Shown in pieces: positions 9,204 through 18,557 of a stretch of 64,000 bases of DNA (its first letter is position 1; each line of letters begins with the position of its first letter). The translations under genes and the position numbers were made by a program. The stretch is from Paenibacillus apiarius (GTDB lineage Bacteria; Bacillota; Bacilli; Paenibacillales; Paenibacillaceae). The DNA lies in contig NZ_JAFFHZ010000001.1 of assembly GCF_017052585.1 (NCBI RefSeq), positions 992,001-1,056,000 on the forward strand, read 5' to 3'. Under the pieces are notes generated by a model. It was not told the DNA's origin. It saw nothing but the letters and a program-made list of their open reading frames with translations, and did no database searches.

Positions 9204-10313
9204 ATGGCGCAGATCATATGGCATGGAAATGTATTCGACTCCACAGGGTACGCCAAAGCAGCAAGACAATACGTGCTTGCCTTGCATGCGCGGGGTGCGG
9301 ACGTCAAGCTGGAGGCCTATTCCGGACTCCCTCCTGTCGAGCTCCCCCTTAACCAAAAAACGGTGCTGGAACAATTGCGGGTCAAGCGGAGCAGAGCGGT
9401 TCAGCGTGTAAGCGTCTTTCATTATATCCCGGACTTCTGGAGAAAAAAGCTGCGGCCCTCGTTCGGCTTCACGTACTGGGAAACATCCAAAATTCCGGAC
9501 ACCTGGGTCAAGCAAGCGAACCAAATGAATGCCGTGCTGCTGCCCAGTCTTCACAATATCGATGTCTTTCACCGTTCCGGCGTCACCGTGCCGTTATTTT
9601 ATGTCCGTCCGTGCCTGTCCGAGCCATATCATTCGCCCTCTCCCGAGTCTACGCCGCCATATGTGCACCATTTGCCTCCATTCCGGTTTTTATCGGTCTG
9701 TTCCTGGATTGACCGCAAAGGAATCGACCTGCTGTTGAAAGCGTTCTGGAACGAATTTACGGCTGCCGATCCGGTATGCTTGATTATTAAATCGGCGGGA
9801 ACCGGGGATATTTTCCAACAAGTGGAAAAATTAAAGCAGGAGCAGATGCTAACGCACATGCCCGCGCCGGTATACATTGATTTGGAGCTGAGGAGCGAAA
9901 TGGAAATGGATGCCCTGTACCGCAGCAGTCATGCGTTTGTGCTGCCGAGTCGGGGGGAAGGCGTCGGCTATCCGGTGCTGGAAGCAGCCATGAGGGGAAT
10001 TCCGGTTATTGTGACGGGATGGGGAGGCCATGCCGATTTTTTGAATGAGCATAACAGCTACTTAATTCCGTATCAGCTCGTGCCCGTGAAGCCGCAGCCC
10101 TATTATTACGGGTACCAAAGCGATCAGCTCTGGGCGGAAGCATCGATCGACTCGCTGCGAAGCACGATGCGTCATGTCATGACCCATTATGCGGAAGCGT
10201 CCGTGAAAGGGCAAATCGTCATGCAGCATACTTTGACGCACTTCTCTCCGGATAAGGCGGCGCAAGATCTTATCCACGCGCTTACGAACATGACCGGCTT
10301 CTCCTTCACCTGA
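9204..10313 (+). CDS. GT4 glycosyltransferase with GNVFDSTGYAKA N-terminus
   Basis: The 369-residue protein begins with IIWHGNVFDSTGYAKAARQYVLAL, a signature shared with the gene at 12849 (IRNIGTVFEPTGYAKANRH). The middle has FGFTYWETSKIPDTWV, and the C-terminal GT4 half has FLSVCSWIDRKGIDLLLKAF and VLPSRGEGVGYPVLEAAMRGIPVIVTGW. The start is ATG at 9204, with AGGAGG 8 bases upstream; ATG at 9198 is too close to it. It is one of three related GT4 domains in the window (also 12849-13961 and the C-terminal half of 23597-25972), so it probably arose by duplication within the block. The transferred sugar is unknown. Confidence 0.85.
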   Translation: MAQIIWHGNVFDSTGYAKAARQYVLALHARGADVKLEAYSGLPPVELPLNQKTVLEQLRVKRSRAVQRVSVFHYIPDFWRKKLRPSFGFTYWETSKIPDTWVKQANQMNAVLLPSLHNIDVFHRSGVTVPLFYVRPCLSEPYHSPSPESTPPYVHHLPPFRFLSVCSWIDRKGIDLLLKAFWNEFTAADPVCLIIKSAGTGDIFQQVEKLKQEQMLTHMPAPVYIDLELRSEMEMDALYRSSHAFVLPSRGEGVGYPVLEAAMRGIPVIVTGWGGHADFLNEHNSYLIPYQLVPVKPQPYYYGYQSDQLWAEASIDSLRSTMRHVMTHYAEASVKGQIVMQHTLTHFSPDKAAQDLIHALTNMTGFSFT

Positions 10314-10327
10314 TATTCCACTGCAAA

Positions 10328-10360
10328 AAAAGAGATAAGGAAGCCGCCCTTACCTCTTTC
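10328..10360. terminator. Bidirectional terminator between the GT4 gene and mnmH
   Basis: A 13-bp stem (AAAAGAGATAAGG-type arm at 10328-10340, matching arm at 10348-10360, one G-U or A-C pair depending on strand) lies between two convergent genes. On the minus strand it is followed by a run of seven T, so it best serves mnmH. Confidence 0.7.
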
Positions 10361-10435
10361 TTCGTTACCTGTTTCAACTACCCCAAGTTCTCCCTTTTTA
10401 AAGCTAAAACCTAAAATGGGAATCTTTGTCAGAAT

Positions 10436-11461
10436 CTATACAGGAAGCTGCCGCTTAATGAGCTGCAAGGCTTCGCCCACATTTGCCGCCTCAATGGCGT
10501 GGATCGATCCGTCATACTGCTCGGAAGCATGGTCATAGCGGGAATCATAGTAATGCTCAAGCATGAGCGCAGCCGCTTCTCCGTAATTCTCCAATCGCAG
10601 CGCGTCGGCAACGGCGTGCGCTCCAGGCGTGTGCATCCGGCGCTGGATGCGGGCAAACGCTTCACGAATCGCTTCCGGATGCTTGGATGGCTCATAGGCG
10701 GCCACAATGTTGCGTACCCGTTCCTGCACCGGCAAATGCACATCTAACACGGTTCCGCGCTGCTTGGCGCGCATGAGGAACTCCGGCAGCACAATCTTGC
10801 CGAGCCTGCGGCTTTCCGCCTCCAAGAGCACATAGGCGGCGTTGTCCGACTGCAGCTGAATCAGTCTGTCCAGCAGCAGCGCGTCGAACATCTTCTGATT
10901 GTTCGGTGCCTGTCCGATATGTCCGAACACCGATCCCCGATGACCAGCCAGCCCTTCCAAGTCCAATACGGGATAGCCTTCGGAATGCAATCGCCGCAGC
11001 ATGTCCGTCTTCCCCGTTCCCGTATGCCCCGACAGCACGATGCAGGGCACGGTCAATTCATGCTGCTCCAGCGTCTCCTGCACCCAGCGCCGGTAAGAGC
11101 GGATGCCCCCGGACAGCCGATACGGCTTCAAGCCCATCAACGACATGACCGTAGCCATCGTGCGGCTGCGCATGCCGCCACGCCAGCAATAGATGACAAC
11201 CGGACCATCCAATTGCTTAAATTGTTTATACAATGCGGGGAGCTTGGCCGATGCGATTTGAAGCCCGCGTTCTTTCGCCGCTTCGACGCTAACCTGCTTA
11301 TAAATCGTGCCGATTTCCGCCCGCTCCTCATCGGAGAACAGCGGAATGTTGATGCTCCCCGGAATCGTAAACTCCTTGAATTCCCCCGGCGATCGCACGT
11401 CGACCAGCGTCGCCTTTTTATCGCGCAATGACAAACATTGCTCCAATGCAATATCTTGCAT
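10436..11461 (-). CDS. mnmH: tRNA 2-selenouridine synthase
   Basis: MnmH (SelU/YbbB) replaces sulphur with selenium at C2 of the wobble uridine in Lys, Glu and Gln tRNAs, using selenophosphate. The N-terminal rhodanese domain has LVDVRSPGEFKEFTIPGSINIPLF and the catalytic cysteine in YCWRGGMRSRTM. The C-terminal P-loop domain has GHTGTGKTDML and HRGSVFGHIG. The 341-residue length is normal. I place the start at ATG 11461 (GAGGTG 6 bases upstream); GTG 11470 is the alternative. Its selenium donor enzyme, selD, is at 40-41 kb, so the pathway is complete within the window. It is an isolated gene among glycan genes. Confidence 0.93.
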   Translation of the reverse strand: MQDIALEQCLSLRDKKATLVDVRSPGEFKEFTIPGSINIPLFSDEERAEIGTIYKQVSVEAAKERGLQIASAKLPALYKQFKQLDGPVVIYCWRGGMRSRTMATVMSLMGLKPYRLSGGIRSYRRWVQETLEQHELTVPCIVLSGHTGTGKTDMLRRLHSEGYPVLDLEGLAGHRGSVFGHIGQAPNNQKMFDALLLDRLIQLQSDNAAYVLLEAESRRLGKIVLPEFLMRAKQRGTVLDVHLPVQERVRNIVAAYEPSKHPEAIREAFARIQRRMHTPGAHAVADALRLENYGEAAALMLEHYYDSRYDHASEQYDGSIHAIEAANVGEALQLIKRQLPV

Positions 11462-11698
11462 GCCCCTCACCTCTTGTTGTCTCTCTCGTTACGCATCTCT
11501 ATTTTTAAGACTATAGCAAACCCGGCCATAAATCTACTCTGCCTTCTATCATGGACAAAAAACGCGCCTTCCAAACGAATGAATCACCGCCCATTGCGCC
11601 CACACTCCGTCAAGCGCCGTGCCCTTTTTTCCTCTTTGTTCATATGTAGTAATAATTCTCTTCTGTCATCATCGTCTGTTTTTCAGGAGGTGTTTCTC

Positions 11699-12817
11699 AT
11701 TACAACAGTCAAGGCTGTTATTTTGGCTGGGGGAAAAGGGACCCGGTTTTGGCCGTTTAGCCGTTCGCATTGTCCAAAGCAATTTTTGCCGATTCTTCAC
11801 CAGCAATCCATGATTGCCGATACTCTGCGGCGCATGCTGCGCTACTTACCGCTTGAACATATTTACATCGTTTCACTGGAAGAATACGTTCCGCTCATCC
11901 GGGAACAGCTCCCCGGCTTCCCGCCTCAAAACATTATCATTGAACCAATGGCCAGGGATACGGCCGCCTGCATCGGTTTATCCGCGCTGCATATGCTTAT
12001 GGCCGATGAGGATCCGGTGCTTATCACCTTGCCTTCCGATCATTATATATCGGACCCGGATGCATTCCATGAAGGCCTGCGATCCGCAGTCCGGCGAGCG
12101 GAGCAGGAGCCGTGCGTCGTCACGCTGGGCGTTCGGCCGACCCGTCCGGAGACCGGCTATGGATATATCCGCATTCGTACCGATCACTGCGACGCGGCGG
12201 AGAAATGTGCCGGCGAGCAAAGAGAGCAATGGGCGGAACCAATAACGGCCGTAGAAAAGTTTATTGAGAAGCCTCATCTGTCCGTCGCGCAAAAAATATT
12301 TTCTGACGGATGCCACTATTGGAACACAGGCACTTTCATCTGGAAAGCATCCACAATCATGCATTTGCTCAAGCTGCATCTGCCCGATCTGCACGATATA
12401 TTAATGGAAATGAAACCTATCATGCGCAACCCGGCCGGCGGCTCAGAGACGCTTGCGCTGCTATACGGCAGACTCAACAAGCAATCCATCGATTACGGCG
12501 TCATCGAGAAATGCGAATCGATCTACATGATTCCCGTACATTACGGGTGGGACGATCTGGGCAATTGGAATGCGCTGGAACGAACGGAGCAGCCGGATGA
12601 GCAGCATAACGTGATATACGGGATCCATCAAGGACTGGATACGAACCGCTGCATCATATATGGGACATCGAATCAACTGATTTCAACGGTAGGGGTCGAA
12701 GATATGGTCATCGTCGCAACCGATGATGTCCTGCTTATCTGTCATAAAGAACGGACCCAAGATATTAAGAAGGTTGTGGAACGGCTGAGCCAGCAAGGTT
12801 ACCGCACATTTTTATAG
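11699..12817 (+). CDS. manC: Mannose-1-phosphate guanylyltransferase, apparent ATT start
   Basis: The enzyme makes GDP-mannose from mannose-1-phosphate and GTP. The motifs are VILAGGKGTRFWPFSR, PKQFL, PSDHYI, VEKFIEKPHL, YWNTGTFIWK, YGVIEK and WDDLGNW. There is no C-terminal isomerase domain, so it is the short single-function form. The coding frame has no ATG near its start. AGGAGG at 11685-11690 sits exactly 8 bases before ATT at 11699, which gives a 372-residue protein starting directly before TTVKAVILAGG. The in-frame GTG at 11690 overlaps the ribosome site and is unlikely. It heads a run of five plus-strand glycan genes. Confidence 0.88.
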   Translation: MTTVKAVILAGGKGTRFWPFSRSHCPKQFLPILHQQSMIADTLRRMLRYLPLEHIYIVSLEEYVPLIREQLPGFPPQNIIIEPMARDTAACIGLSALHMLMADEDPVLITLPSDHYISDPDAFHEGLRSAVRRAEQEPCVVTLGVRPTRPETGYGYIRIRTDHCDAAEKCAGEQREQWAEPITAVEKFIEKPHLSVAQKIFSDGCHYWNTGTFIWKASTIMHLLKLHLPDLHDILMEMKPIMRNPAGGSETLALLYGRLNKQSIDYGVIEKCESIYMIPVHYGWDDLGNWNALERTEQPDEQHNVIYGIHQGLDTNRCIIYGTSNQLISTVGVEDMVIVATDDVLLICHKERTQDIKKVVERLSQQGYRTFL

Positions 12818-12848
12818 ACTGTTGTCCGTCTTGAGGGGAGGAAGCACA

Positions 12849-13961
12849 GTGAGCGGCGAGATGTATATCCGCAACATCGGGACCGTATTCGAGCCGACAG
12901 GTTACGCGAAAGCAAACCGGCATATTTTATTGGAACTTATGAAAAGAGGCGTGCATTCCCAATTTTCCCCCATTCATCCCGAAGTCGTCAAAGTGCCGCT
13001 ATCCCCTTCCGTCGAGGCCGGATTGCACGCGCTTATGCACACTCCCCTGCCGCAGCATCATACGGTTCTGGTCCACTACCCGGCGATCCATTTCGTCAAA
13101 GATGCGCAGCGGTTCACGATCGGCATGACGATGTTCGAATGCAACCGTCTCCCTTTCACTTGGGTTCGCCGATGCTGCAGCATGGATGAGATCTGGGTGC
13201 CGTCCACCTTCAACCGGGATACCTTCATCCAATCCGGCGTCCCGGCGCATAAAATCCGGGTCATGCCATACGGCATCGATCCGCTCATGTATTCTCCCGC
13301 CCGGCCGCCCCTTCCCGTTCCCGGCAGGCGGGGCTATGCCTTCTTGTCGGTCTGCTCGTTCGATGACCGCAAAGGAATCGATATTTTGCTGTCCGCCTTC
13401 TTCGAAGAATTTTCCGAATCGGAGGACGTCTGCCTTATCATCAAGACGCGCGCCTCCTCGGAACCGGAGATTGGAAGGCAGCAGGCGTATATAGATGCCA
13501 TCGCCTCCCAGACACCGGGGCGGACGAGATCATCCGTCATCTTGCTGTCAGCCATCCATAGCTGGACGGAAGAGGAACTGGCCATGCTGTATAACAGCGC
13601 GGACAGCTACGTCCTCGCCACCCGCGGCGAGGGCTGGAGCATGACGGTCATGGAAGCGATGGCGTCGGGCTTGCCCGTCATTACGACACGCTGGTCTGCC
13701 CATCTGGACTTCGTGAACGATATGAACGGCTATCTCATTGCCGTGCAAAGGTTCGTCCCGTCTCATCAGACGAACTCCCGGCTGCTGTGGGCCGTTCCGG
13801 ATAAGCATCATTTGCGGCAATTGATGCGCCACGTCTACGTTCACCGTGAAGAAGCCGCAGCCAAGGCGGAGCTCGGCCGGCAGACGGTAAGCGGGCAATT
13901 CACGTGGGAAGCGAGCGCTGCCCGCATGCAGCAGCGCCTGCAGGAAATATCCGCCAGGTAA
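12849..13961 (+). CDS. GT4 glycosyltransferase with GTVFEPTGYAKA N-terminus
   Basis: The 370-residue protein is a paralogue of the gene at 9204. It has IGTVFEPTGYAKANRHILLEL at the N terminus, IGMTMFECNRLPFTWVR and MDEIWVPSTFNRDTFIQSGV in the middle, and AFLSVCSFDDRKGIDILL then VLATRGEGWSMTVMEAMASGLPVITTRWSAHLDFV in the nucleotide-sugar half. GTG at 12849 has GAGGGGAGGA 6 bases before it. It follows manC by 31 bases. The WSAHLDFVND segment also appears as WSAQRDFLNE in the 791-residue fusion protein, which ties the three together. Donor unknown. Confidence 0.86.
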   Translation: MSGEMYIRNIGTVFEPTGYAKANRHILLELMKRGVHSQFSPIHPEVVKVPLSPSVEAGLHALMHTPLPQHHTVLVHYPAIHFVKDAQRFTIGMTMFECNRLPFTWVRRCCSMDEIWVPSTFNRDTFIQSGVPAHKIRVMPYGIDPLMYSPARPPLPVPGRRGYAFLSVCSFDDRKGIDILLSAFFEEFSESEDVCLIIKTRASSEPEIGRQQAYIDAIASQTPGRTRSSVILLSAIHSWTEEELAMLYNSADSYVLATRGEGWSMTVMEAMASGLPVITTRWSAHLDFVNDMNGYLIAVQRFVPSHQTNSRLLWAVPDKHHLRQLMRHVYVHREEAAAKAELGRQTVSGQFTWEASAARMQQRLQEISAR

Positions 13962-14005
13962 AAGGGGTTGTTCGAACCTGCACGAAAAGGAGAGATTACA
14001 GCGCC

Positions 14006-14764
14006 ATGATCAGCGTCATTGTACCTACCATCCATCATACCGAACTGGTGAAACAATGCATACACAGCTTCATCAACAGCGTGCATGATCTGCCATACGA
14101 ACTTATTGTGGTCGATGACGGGAGTCCGCCCCACATTCAGCGGGAGCTGGCGGATTGGGCCGCTCCCCTCAATGTGCACATAATCGCCAAGCCAAGCAAT
14201 GAAGGCTTCAGCCGTTCGGTCAACCTCGGCATTCAACATTCGCAGGGGCAATTCGTGCTGCTCGTCAACAACGATGTCGTCTTCCATGAACCGGGGTGGC
14301 TGCAGCATATGCTGCTTACCATGCATGGCTCCGCAGACATTGGCATTGTGGGCGCCCGTCTATTATACCCGAACCTGACGATTCAACATGGCGGTGTGGT
14401 CCCGGCCCATAAAGGCCATTTCGATCACCGCTTTCGGGGTCAAGCGGCCGACTTCCCGCCAGCCTTGGCGGTCGAAGACATGAATGCCGTTACCGGCGCG
14501 CTGATGCTCGTGCGCAGACAGCTCTTTGACCAGATTGGCTTGTTCTCGGAAGAGTTTTTCATTGCCTTCGAAGACGTCGATTTCTGTTACCGCGCCAAGC
14601 AGCACGGCGTTCGCGTCATTTACTGCGGAACGGCCTGCGCCCTTCATCTTGAAGGCTATACCAGAGGCACGAATAAACATAACAAGAATAGGTATTGGCG
14701 GCAAAAAGAGATGGAGGCCCGAAAAAAATTTTGGATGAAATGGGGAGGGAGCACCTTCAGATGA
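14006..14764 (+). CDS. GT2 glycosyltransferase
   Basis: The 252-residue GT-A enzyme starts MISVIVPTIHHTELVKQCI. It has VVDDGSPPHIQREL for nucleotide binding, LLVNNDVVFHEPGWLQHML holding the DxD-like metal site, and EDVDFCYRAKQHGVRVIYCG near the end, typical of rhamnosyl or related O-antigen transferases. AAGGAGAG lies 11 bases before ATG 14006. Its stop overlaps the next start in an ATGA, so translation of the two is probably coupled. Cytosolic; substrate unknown. Confidence 0.85.
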   Translation: MISVIVPTIHHTELVKQCIHSFINSVHDLPYELIVVDDGSPPHIQRELADWAAPLNVHIIAKPSNEGFSRSVNLGIQHSQGQFVLLVNNDVVFHEPGWLQHMLLTMHGSADIGIVGARLLYPNLTIQHGGVVPAHKGHFDHRFRGQAADFPPALAVEDMNAVTGALMLVRRQLFDQIGLFSEEFFIAFEDVDFCYRAKQHGVRVIYCGTACALHLEGYTRGTNKHNKNRYWRQKEMEARKKFWMKWGGSTFR

Positions 14765-15801
14765 CTGCACCGTTGGAGGTCGTGTACGTGCTGGAGCTGA
14801 CCGGATTGTCCGGCGGCATCCGAAATGTGTTGGAGCAGGTAAACCGCCTGCACGATATGGGCGTAAAGGTTCATTTGTTCGCGCTCGATAAGCAGCCTGT
14901 CTGGTTTCCGCTCAAGATCGCCGTTCACCGGTTTCCGAGCTATCCGGTCATGCTGCGCACATTAAGACGAATGAATTGCATTAAAATCGCCACCTGGTGG
15001 AAAACGCTCGCCGTCGTCTGGCACAGCTGCGACCGCAGACGCGGCGGCAGCGGAGTGCCATTGTACCTTGTACAAGATATAGAGGAAAGCTACTATCCGA
15101 ACTGGCATGACATGCAGGAGCGGGTGCGCAATACGTACCGGGTGCCGGTGCACATGATGACCATCGCCGACTGGACGACCAGACAGCTGCTTGAACGGTT
15201 CCAAAAGCATGCCAGCAATATCTCCATAGCGGTCGACTTCGACTTGTATAAGCCGAACCGCACGCACGATTACGATCCATTCCGCATTCTCGCCTGCAGC
15301 CGGCGCAGCCAGCATTTGAAAGGCTTCGACATCACCGTCCACGCCGTCAAGGACGCATGCGCCAAGCTGCCGCAAGCATCCCTGGTCACCTTCGGCGTAG
15401 AACCGCCCTATATCGAAGGGATCCCGCAAATCCATTTTTCCCATCCGGATGATCAGCATGTATCGTATCTGTACGCCAACTGCGGCGTATTCGTACAAAC
15501 ATCGTATCATGAAGGCTTCGGACTGCCGATTCTCGAAGCGATGGCGTGCGGCGCTCCGGTCGTGACGACCAAGGCGGAGGGCAATGAAGAATTTTGCCAG
15601 AATGGATGGAATTGCATACTGACGGAAAAAGGGGATGCCGCTGGAGTGGCGCAAGGAATTCAGCGCATACTGACCGATCCGCAATTTTCTGCCTTCATTG
15701 CAGCGAATGGGATGGCCACGGCGCAGCAATACAATTGGCCGCGCGTCATGAACAACTTGACGAACGTGTTTCATTCGCTGATTCCGCAGCTGCAGCACTG
15801 A
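14761..15801 (+). CDS. GT4 glycosyltransferase
   Basis: The 346-residue protein begins VVYVLELTGLSGGIRNVLEQVNRL, and its C-terminal half has ILACSRRSQHLKGFDITVHAV and FVQTSYHEGFGLPILEAMACGAPVVTTKAEGNEEFC, a clear GT4 E-x7-E nucleotide-sugar site. The ATG at 14761 overlaps the previous gene by four bases, with GGGAGGG upstream. The N-terminal half is shorter than in many GT4 enzymes. It is part of the manC-led operon and probably acts on the same glycan. Confidence 0.84.
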   Translation: MTAPLEVVYVLELTGLSGGIRNVLEQVNRLHDMGVKVHLFALDKQPVWFPLKIAVHRFPSYPVMLRTLRRMNCIKIATWWKTLAVVWHSCDRRRGGSGVPLYLVQDIEESYYPNWHDMQERVRNTYRVPVHMMTIADWTTRQLLERFQKHASNISIAVDFDLYKPNRTHDYDPFRILACSRRSQHLKGFDITVHAVKDACAKLPQASLVTFGVEPPYIEGIPQIHFSHPDDQHVSYLYANCGVFVQTSYHEGFGLPILEAMACGAPVVTTKAEGNEEFCQNGWNCILTEKGDAAGVAQGIQRILTDPQFSAFIAANGMATAQQYNWPRVMNNLTNVFHSLIPQLQH

Positions 15802-15818
15802 GAATGGAGGCGCCCGCC

Positions 15819-16688
15819 ATGTCTGCTCCCATTTTCTTCATGCATCGGGGTAATGAGCCCTATCTATCAATCAGCCTGCAGCAAGCGAAATGCAGCAATC
15901 CGCATGCGGAGGTTATTCTTATCGGCAAGCCGGCGAACCGGGGCCATGGCGGACCGCATGTCCGCCATGCGTTCCTCGGCGATTATTTTGCCGGCGCCGC
16001 CCTTTTTTCGAACGTATACAAGCACGACAGTCCGAACACCCGCGAGTATAACCTATTTTGTTTTCAACGTTGGTTTGTGCTGCGGGATTATATGTGCAGG
16101 CACGGAATTACAGAAGGTTATTATTTGGATTCCGATGTGATGCTGTATGCGGATATGCGGAACAGCCATCTTCGCCGCCATCCGTTCGAGCTGTGCTGGA
16201 CGACCTATGTTCATATCGATCCGCTGAAGCAATTGTGCGAAATGATGATGGGCGCGTTCGCCGATCCTGCCAGCTTTTCTCATTTGCGCCACCATACACG
16301 GCAGCTTGGCCATCCCGCCGTTTCCGACATGATCGCCTTCGATCTGTTTTACAGCCATGTGCTGGGGAACACGAGAACGTACGGCTTCCATCAAGACGGT
16401 TTATACGACTACAATCTCCACCATTGCAGCGGGTTTGAAATGCAGGGCGGCTTCAAAAAGATATATTGGTGCGGCGGCGCCTTATACGGCAATCTACTCG
16501 CGGAACACCGGTTTCTGCGCATAAACAGTTTGCATTTCCAAGGAGGCGCCAAAATCTATATGTCCCATTTTCACACACCGTATTTGCCATCCGGGAGAAA
16601 TGAAACGTTCTATTTCCACTATGGCGCACAGACTTGGGTAATGTCGGATTATGCGACAGCCGCTATTTCAGGAGACGGCATGCCATAG
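15819..16688 (+). CDS. Unassigned GT-A-like protein with a DSD motif
   Basis: I do not recognise the family with certainty. The 289-residue protein starts MSAPIFFMHRGNEPYLSISL, continues with ANPHAEVILIG-type strand order, and has YLDSDVMLYADM at about residue 105-116. This is the kind of DxD metal site seen in GT32 and capsular-type GT-A enzymes. CSGFEMQGGFKKIYW and many aromatic residues fill the C-terminal half. GGAGG lies 9 bases before ATG 15819. It is last in the manC operon, 17 bases after the GT4 gene, which supports a glycosyltransferase role. Confidence 0.6.
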   Translation: MSAPIFFMHRGNEPYLSISLQQAKCSNPHAEVILIGKPANRGHGGPHVRHAFLGDYFAGAALFSNVYKHDSPNTREYNLFCFQRWFVLRDYMCRHGITEGYYLDSDVMLYADMRNSHLRRHPFELCWTTYVHIDPLKQLCEMMMGAFADPASFSHLRHHTRQLGHPAVSDMIAFDLFYSHVLGNTRTYGFHQDGLYDYNLHHCSGFEMQGGFKKIYWCGGALYGNLLAEHRFLRINSLHFQGGAKIYMSHFHTPYLPSGRNETFYFHYGAQTWVMSDYATAAISGDGMP

Positions 16689-16780
16689 AGCGTCTATGGT
16701 TGACCTCGTGCTGCCAAATCATCCGCTTCATGGCAGACGACGTCATGTTTGTCGCTAGAAAAACACCCTTTCCCCACAGA

Positions 16781-16815
16781 ACAGCCCCAGCTTGATTACA
16801 TCAGGCTGGGGCTGT
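16781..16815. terminator. Bidirectional terminator between the two converging glycan operons
   Basis: A perfect 11-bp stem (ACAGCCCCAGC / GCTGGGGCTGT) with a 13-base loop lies between the plus-strand manC operon and the minus-strand rfb operon. T runs are weak on both sides. Confidence 0.65.
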
Positions 16816-16822
16816 TACTCAT

Positions 16823-17761
16823 CTATGAACTATGGACCGCTTCATCAAGCATCGCTTGGATTCCTGCCTGCAAATCGACTTTGCTCGACCATCCCAAAGC
16901 GGTGAGCGGTTCGATGTCCGCCTGTGAGTGCATAATTTCATGCTCCCGGTATGGGAGCGCCCCGAACCGGAGCGCGGTCTGCGACCGGGCCAAGCGGTGA
17001 ACAAGCTGCACGAATTCCCGAACCTCAACCGCCCGCCCGGTGCCGAGCTCATATTGCCGGAACGGCTCGGAATCACGGGCTGCACTGCGCCTTAGCAATA
17101 GCGCATACGCATCGGCCGCATCCGTCGCATAGATAAAATCACGCGCCTGCCGCCCCGGTGTCAGCTTTAACTCCGGCACGTTCGCGACACAGCTCCGCAC
17201 GGCGTGGCTGGTGAATTTATCGTTATTATCAAGCGGTCCGTACACATGCTCCAGCTTGACGTTGATAAAGCGGACAGCGCCCTTAAGCGCCGCCTCCCTG
17301 CCCCATTCGGCGAAGTGCCTTTTGGACAACGTATAGCCGATTAAATATTTGTAGTCGAGCGGCTCGCGGTTGATAAACGTATCCGTGTTGAGGAACAGCT
17401 TGGCGCCGTAACGTACGGCCATCTCCAGCAACCGCAGCGGAAATGCGACATTCGCCGCCATCAATTCACTGAATGGCGCCTCGTCCCGGCCGTATAGGGT
17501 TGCCGCATGAACGACGGCGTCAATCGGGGCGTGCTGCGCGACAATCGCCTCGAGCTCCGCCCGATCCAAGTCTGCGGTTGCGAGGCCGGACAGCACCCCG
17601 CTGATGCGGCGGCAATCGGAGAAGCTGCGTTTCAGCACGATGACATGATGTCCGTCGCGCAGCAGCGCCTTGACGATATAGCTGCCCAAGAACCCCGTCG
17701 CGCCCGTCACGAGCACTCGCAACGGCCGTTCAGCCTTGCTCCCCGGTTCTATTGGCTCCAT
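16823..17761 (-). CDS. RfbJ-like CDP-4-keto-6-deoxyhexose reductase (SDR family)
   Basis: This NAD(P)-dependent short-chain dehydrogenase has VLVTGATGFLGSYIVKALL at its N terminus, an NTDTFINR strand, the YLIGYTLSKRHFAEWG tyrosine-lysine pair and KLEHVYGPLDNNDKF. It resembles RfbJ (CDP-abequose synthase). No rfbH is present to make the 3,6-dideoxy intermediate, so it more likely reduces CDP-4-keto-6-deoxyglucose to a CDP-6-deoxyhexose. I place the start at ATG 17761, giving a 13-base overlap with rfbF; GTG 17782 is possible, and neither has a strong ribosome site. The product stereochemistry is unknown. Confidence 0.75.
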   Translation of the reverse strand: MEPIEPGSKAERPLRVLVTGATGFLGSYIVKALLRDGHHVIVLKRSFSDCRRISGVLSGLATADLDRAELEAIVAQHAPIDAVVHAATLYGRDEAPFSELMAANVAFPLRLLEMAVRYGAKLFLNTDTFINREPLDYKYLIGYTLSKRHFAEWGREAALKGAVRFINVKLEHVYGPLDNNDKFTSHAVRSCVANVPELKLTPGRQARDFIYATDAADAYALLLRRSAARDSEPFRQYELGTGRAVEVREFVQLVHRLARSQTALRFGALPYREHEIMHSQADIEPLTALGWSSKVDLQAGIQAMLDEAVHSS

Positions 17762-18516
17762 GGCGCATTCCCCGTCTTCCACAGCTGCTCGAGATGCTTT
17801 TTGTCGCGCAATGTATCCATTGGATGCCAGAAGCCCGTAAACGGAAAAGCCATCAGTTCGCCGTCATGAGCCAGCCGCTCCAGCGGATCCTGCTCCAACA
17901 CAGTCTCATCGCCGCGAATATAAGAGAAGACTCCCGGATTCATAACGAAAAATCCGGCATTGATCCATCCTCCCTCTCCCATCGGCTTTTCTTGAAATCC
18001 CGTCACCTGATTATCCTGCATTTGCAATGCGCCAAAGCGCCCGCCAGGCAGAGTGGCCGTTACAGTCGCCAGTTTCCCGTGAGAATGGTGGTACTCGACA
18101 AGCTTGGCAATGTTGATATTCGCCAAGCCGTCTCCGTAGGTCAACATGAACGGCTCATCCCCGACGTACCGCTGAACGCGCTTCAGTCTTCCTCCCGTCA
18201 TCGTATCCCGACCGGTATCCACCAGCGTGACCCGCCAAGGCTCGGCACAATGCTGATGGATAGACATTTGATTCTGATTGCTGAAATCAAAGGTCACATC
18301 CGAGCGATGCAAATAATAATTCGCAAAATACTCCTTAATCATATAGCCCTTGTACCCGAGGCAAAGGACAAAATCATGATACCCGTACCGCGAGTAGATG
18401 GACATAATATGGTGGAGGATGGGCCGATCGCCGATCTCAATCATCGGTTTCGGTCTGACTTGGGATTCTTCGCTAATCCGCGTGCCGTAACCGCCAGCCA
18501 ATATAACGACCTTCAT
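17749..18516 (-). CDS. rfbF: Glucose-1-phosphate cytidylyltransferase
   Basis: RfbF makes CDP-glucose from CTP and glucose-1-phosphate. The 255-residue protein has VVILAGGYGTRISEESQVRPKPM, the nucleotide-binding lysine in KPMIEIGDRPILHHIM, FVLCLGYKGYMIKEYF, MLTYGDGLANINI and GFWHPMDTLRDKKHLE. Length and order are as usual for the family. AGGGGGAAG precedes the ATG. It lies between rfbG and the RfbJ-like reductase and supplies the first intermediate of the CDP-sugar branch. Confidence 0.94.
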   Translation of the reverse strand: MKVVILAGGYGTRISEESQVRPKPMIEIGDRPILHHIMSIYSRYGYHDFVLCLGYKGYMIKEYFANYYLHRSDVTFDFSNQNQMSIHQHCAEPWRVTLVDTGRDTMTGGRLKRVQRYVGDEPFMLTYGDGLANINIAKLVEYHHSHGKLATVTATLPGGRFGALQMQDNQVTGFQEKPMGEGGWINAGFFVMNPGVFSYIRGDETVLEQDPLERLAHDGELMAFPFTGFWHPMDTLRDKKHLEQLWKTGNAPWSQ

Positions 18517-18557
18517 CTGTTAACTTCCCCCTTTCCTTGGATAGGCGAGCCCGTACG

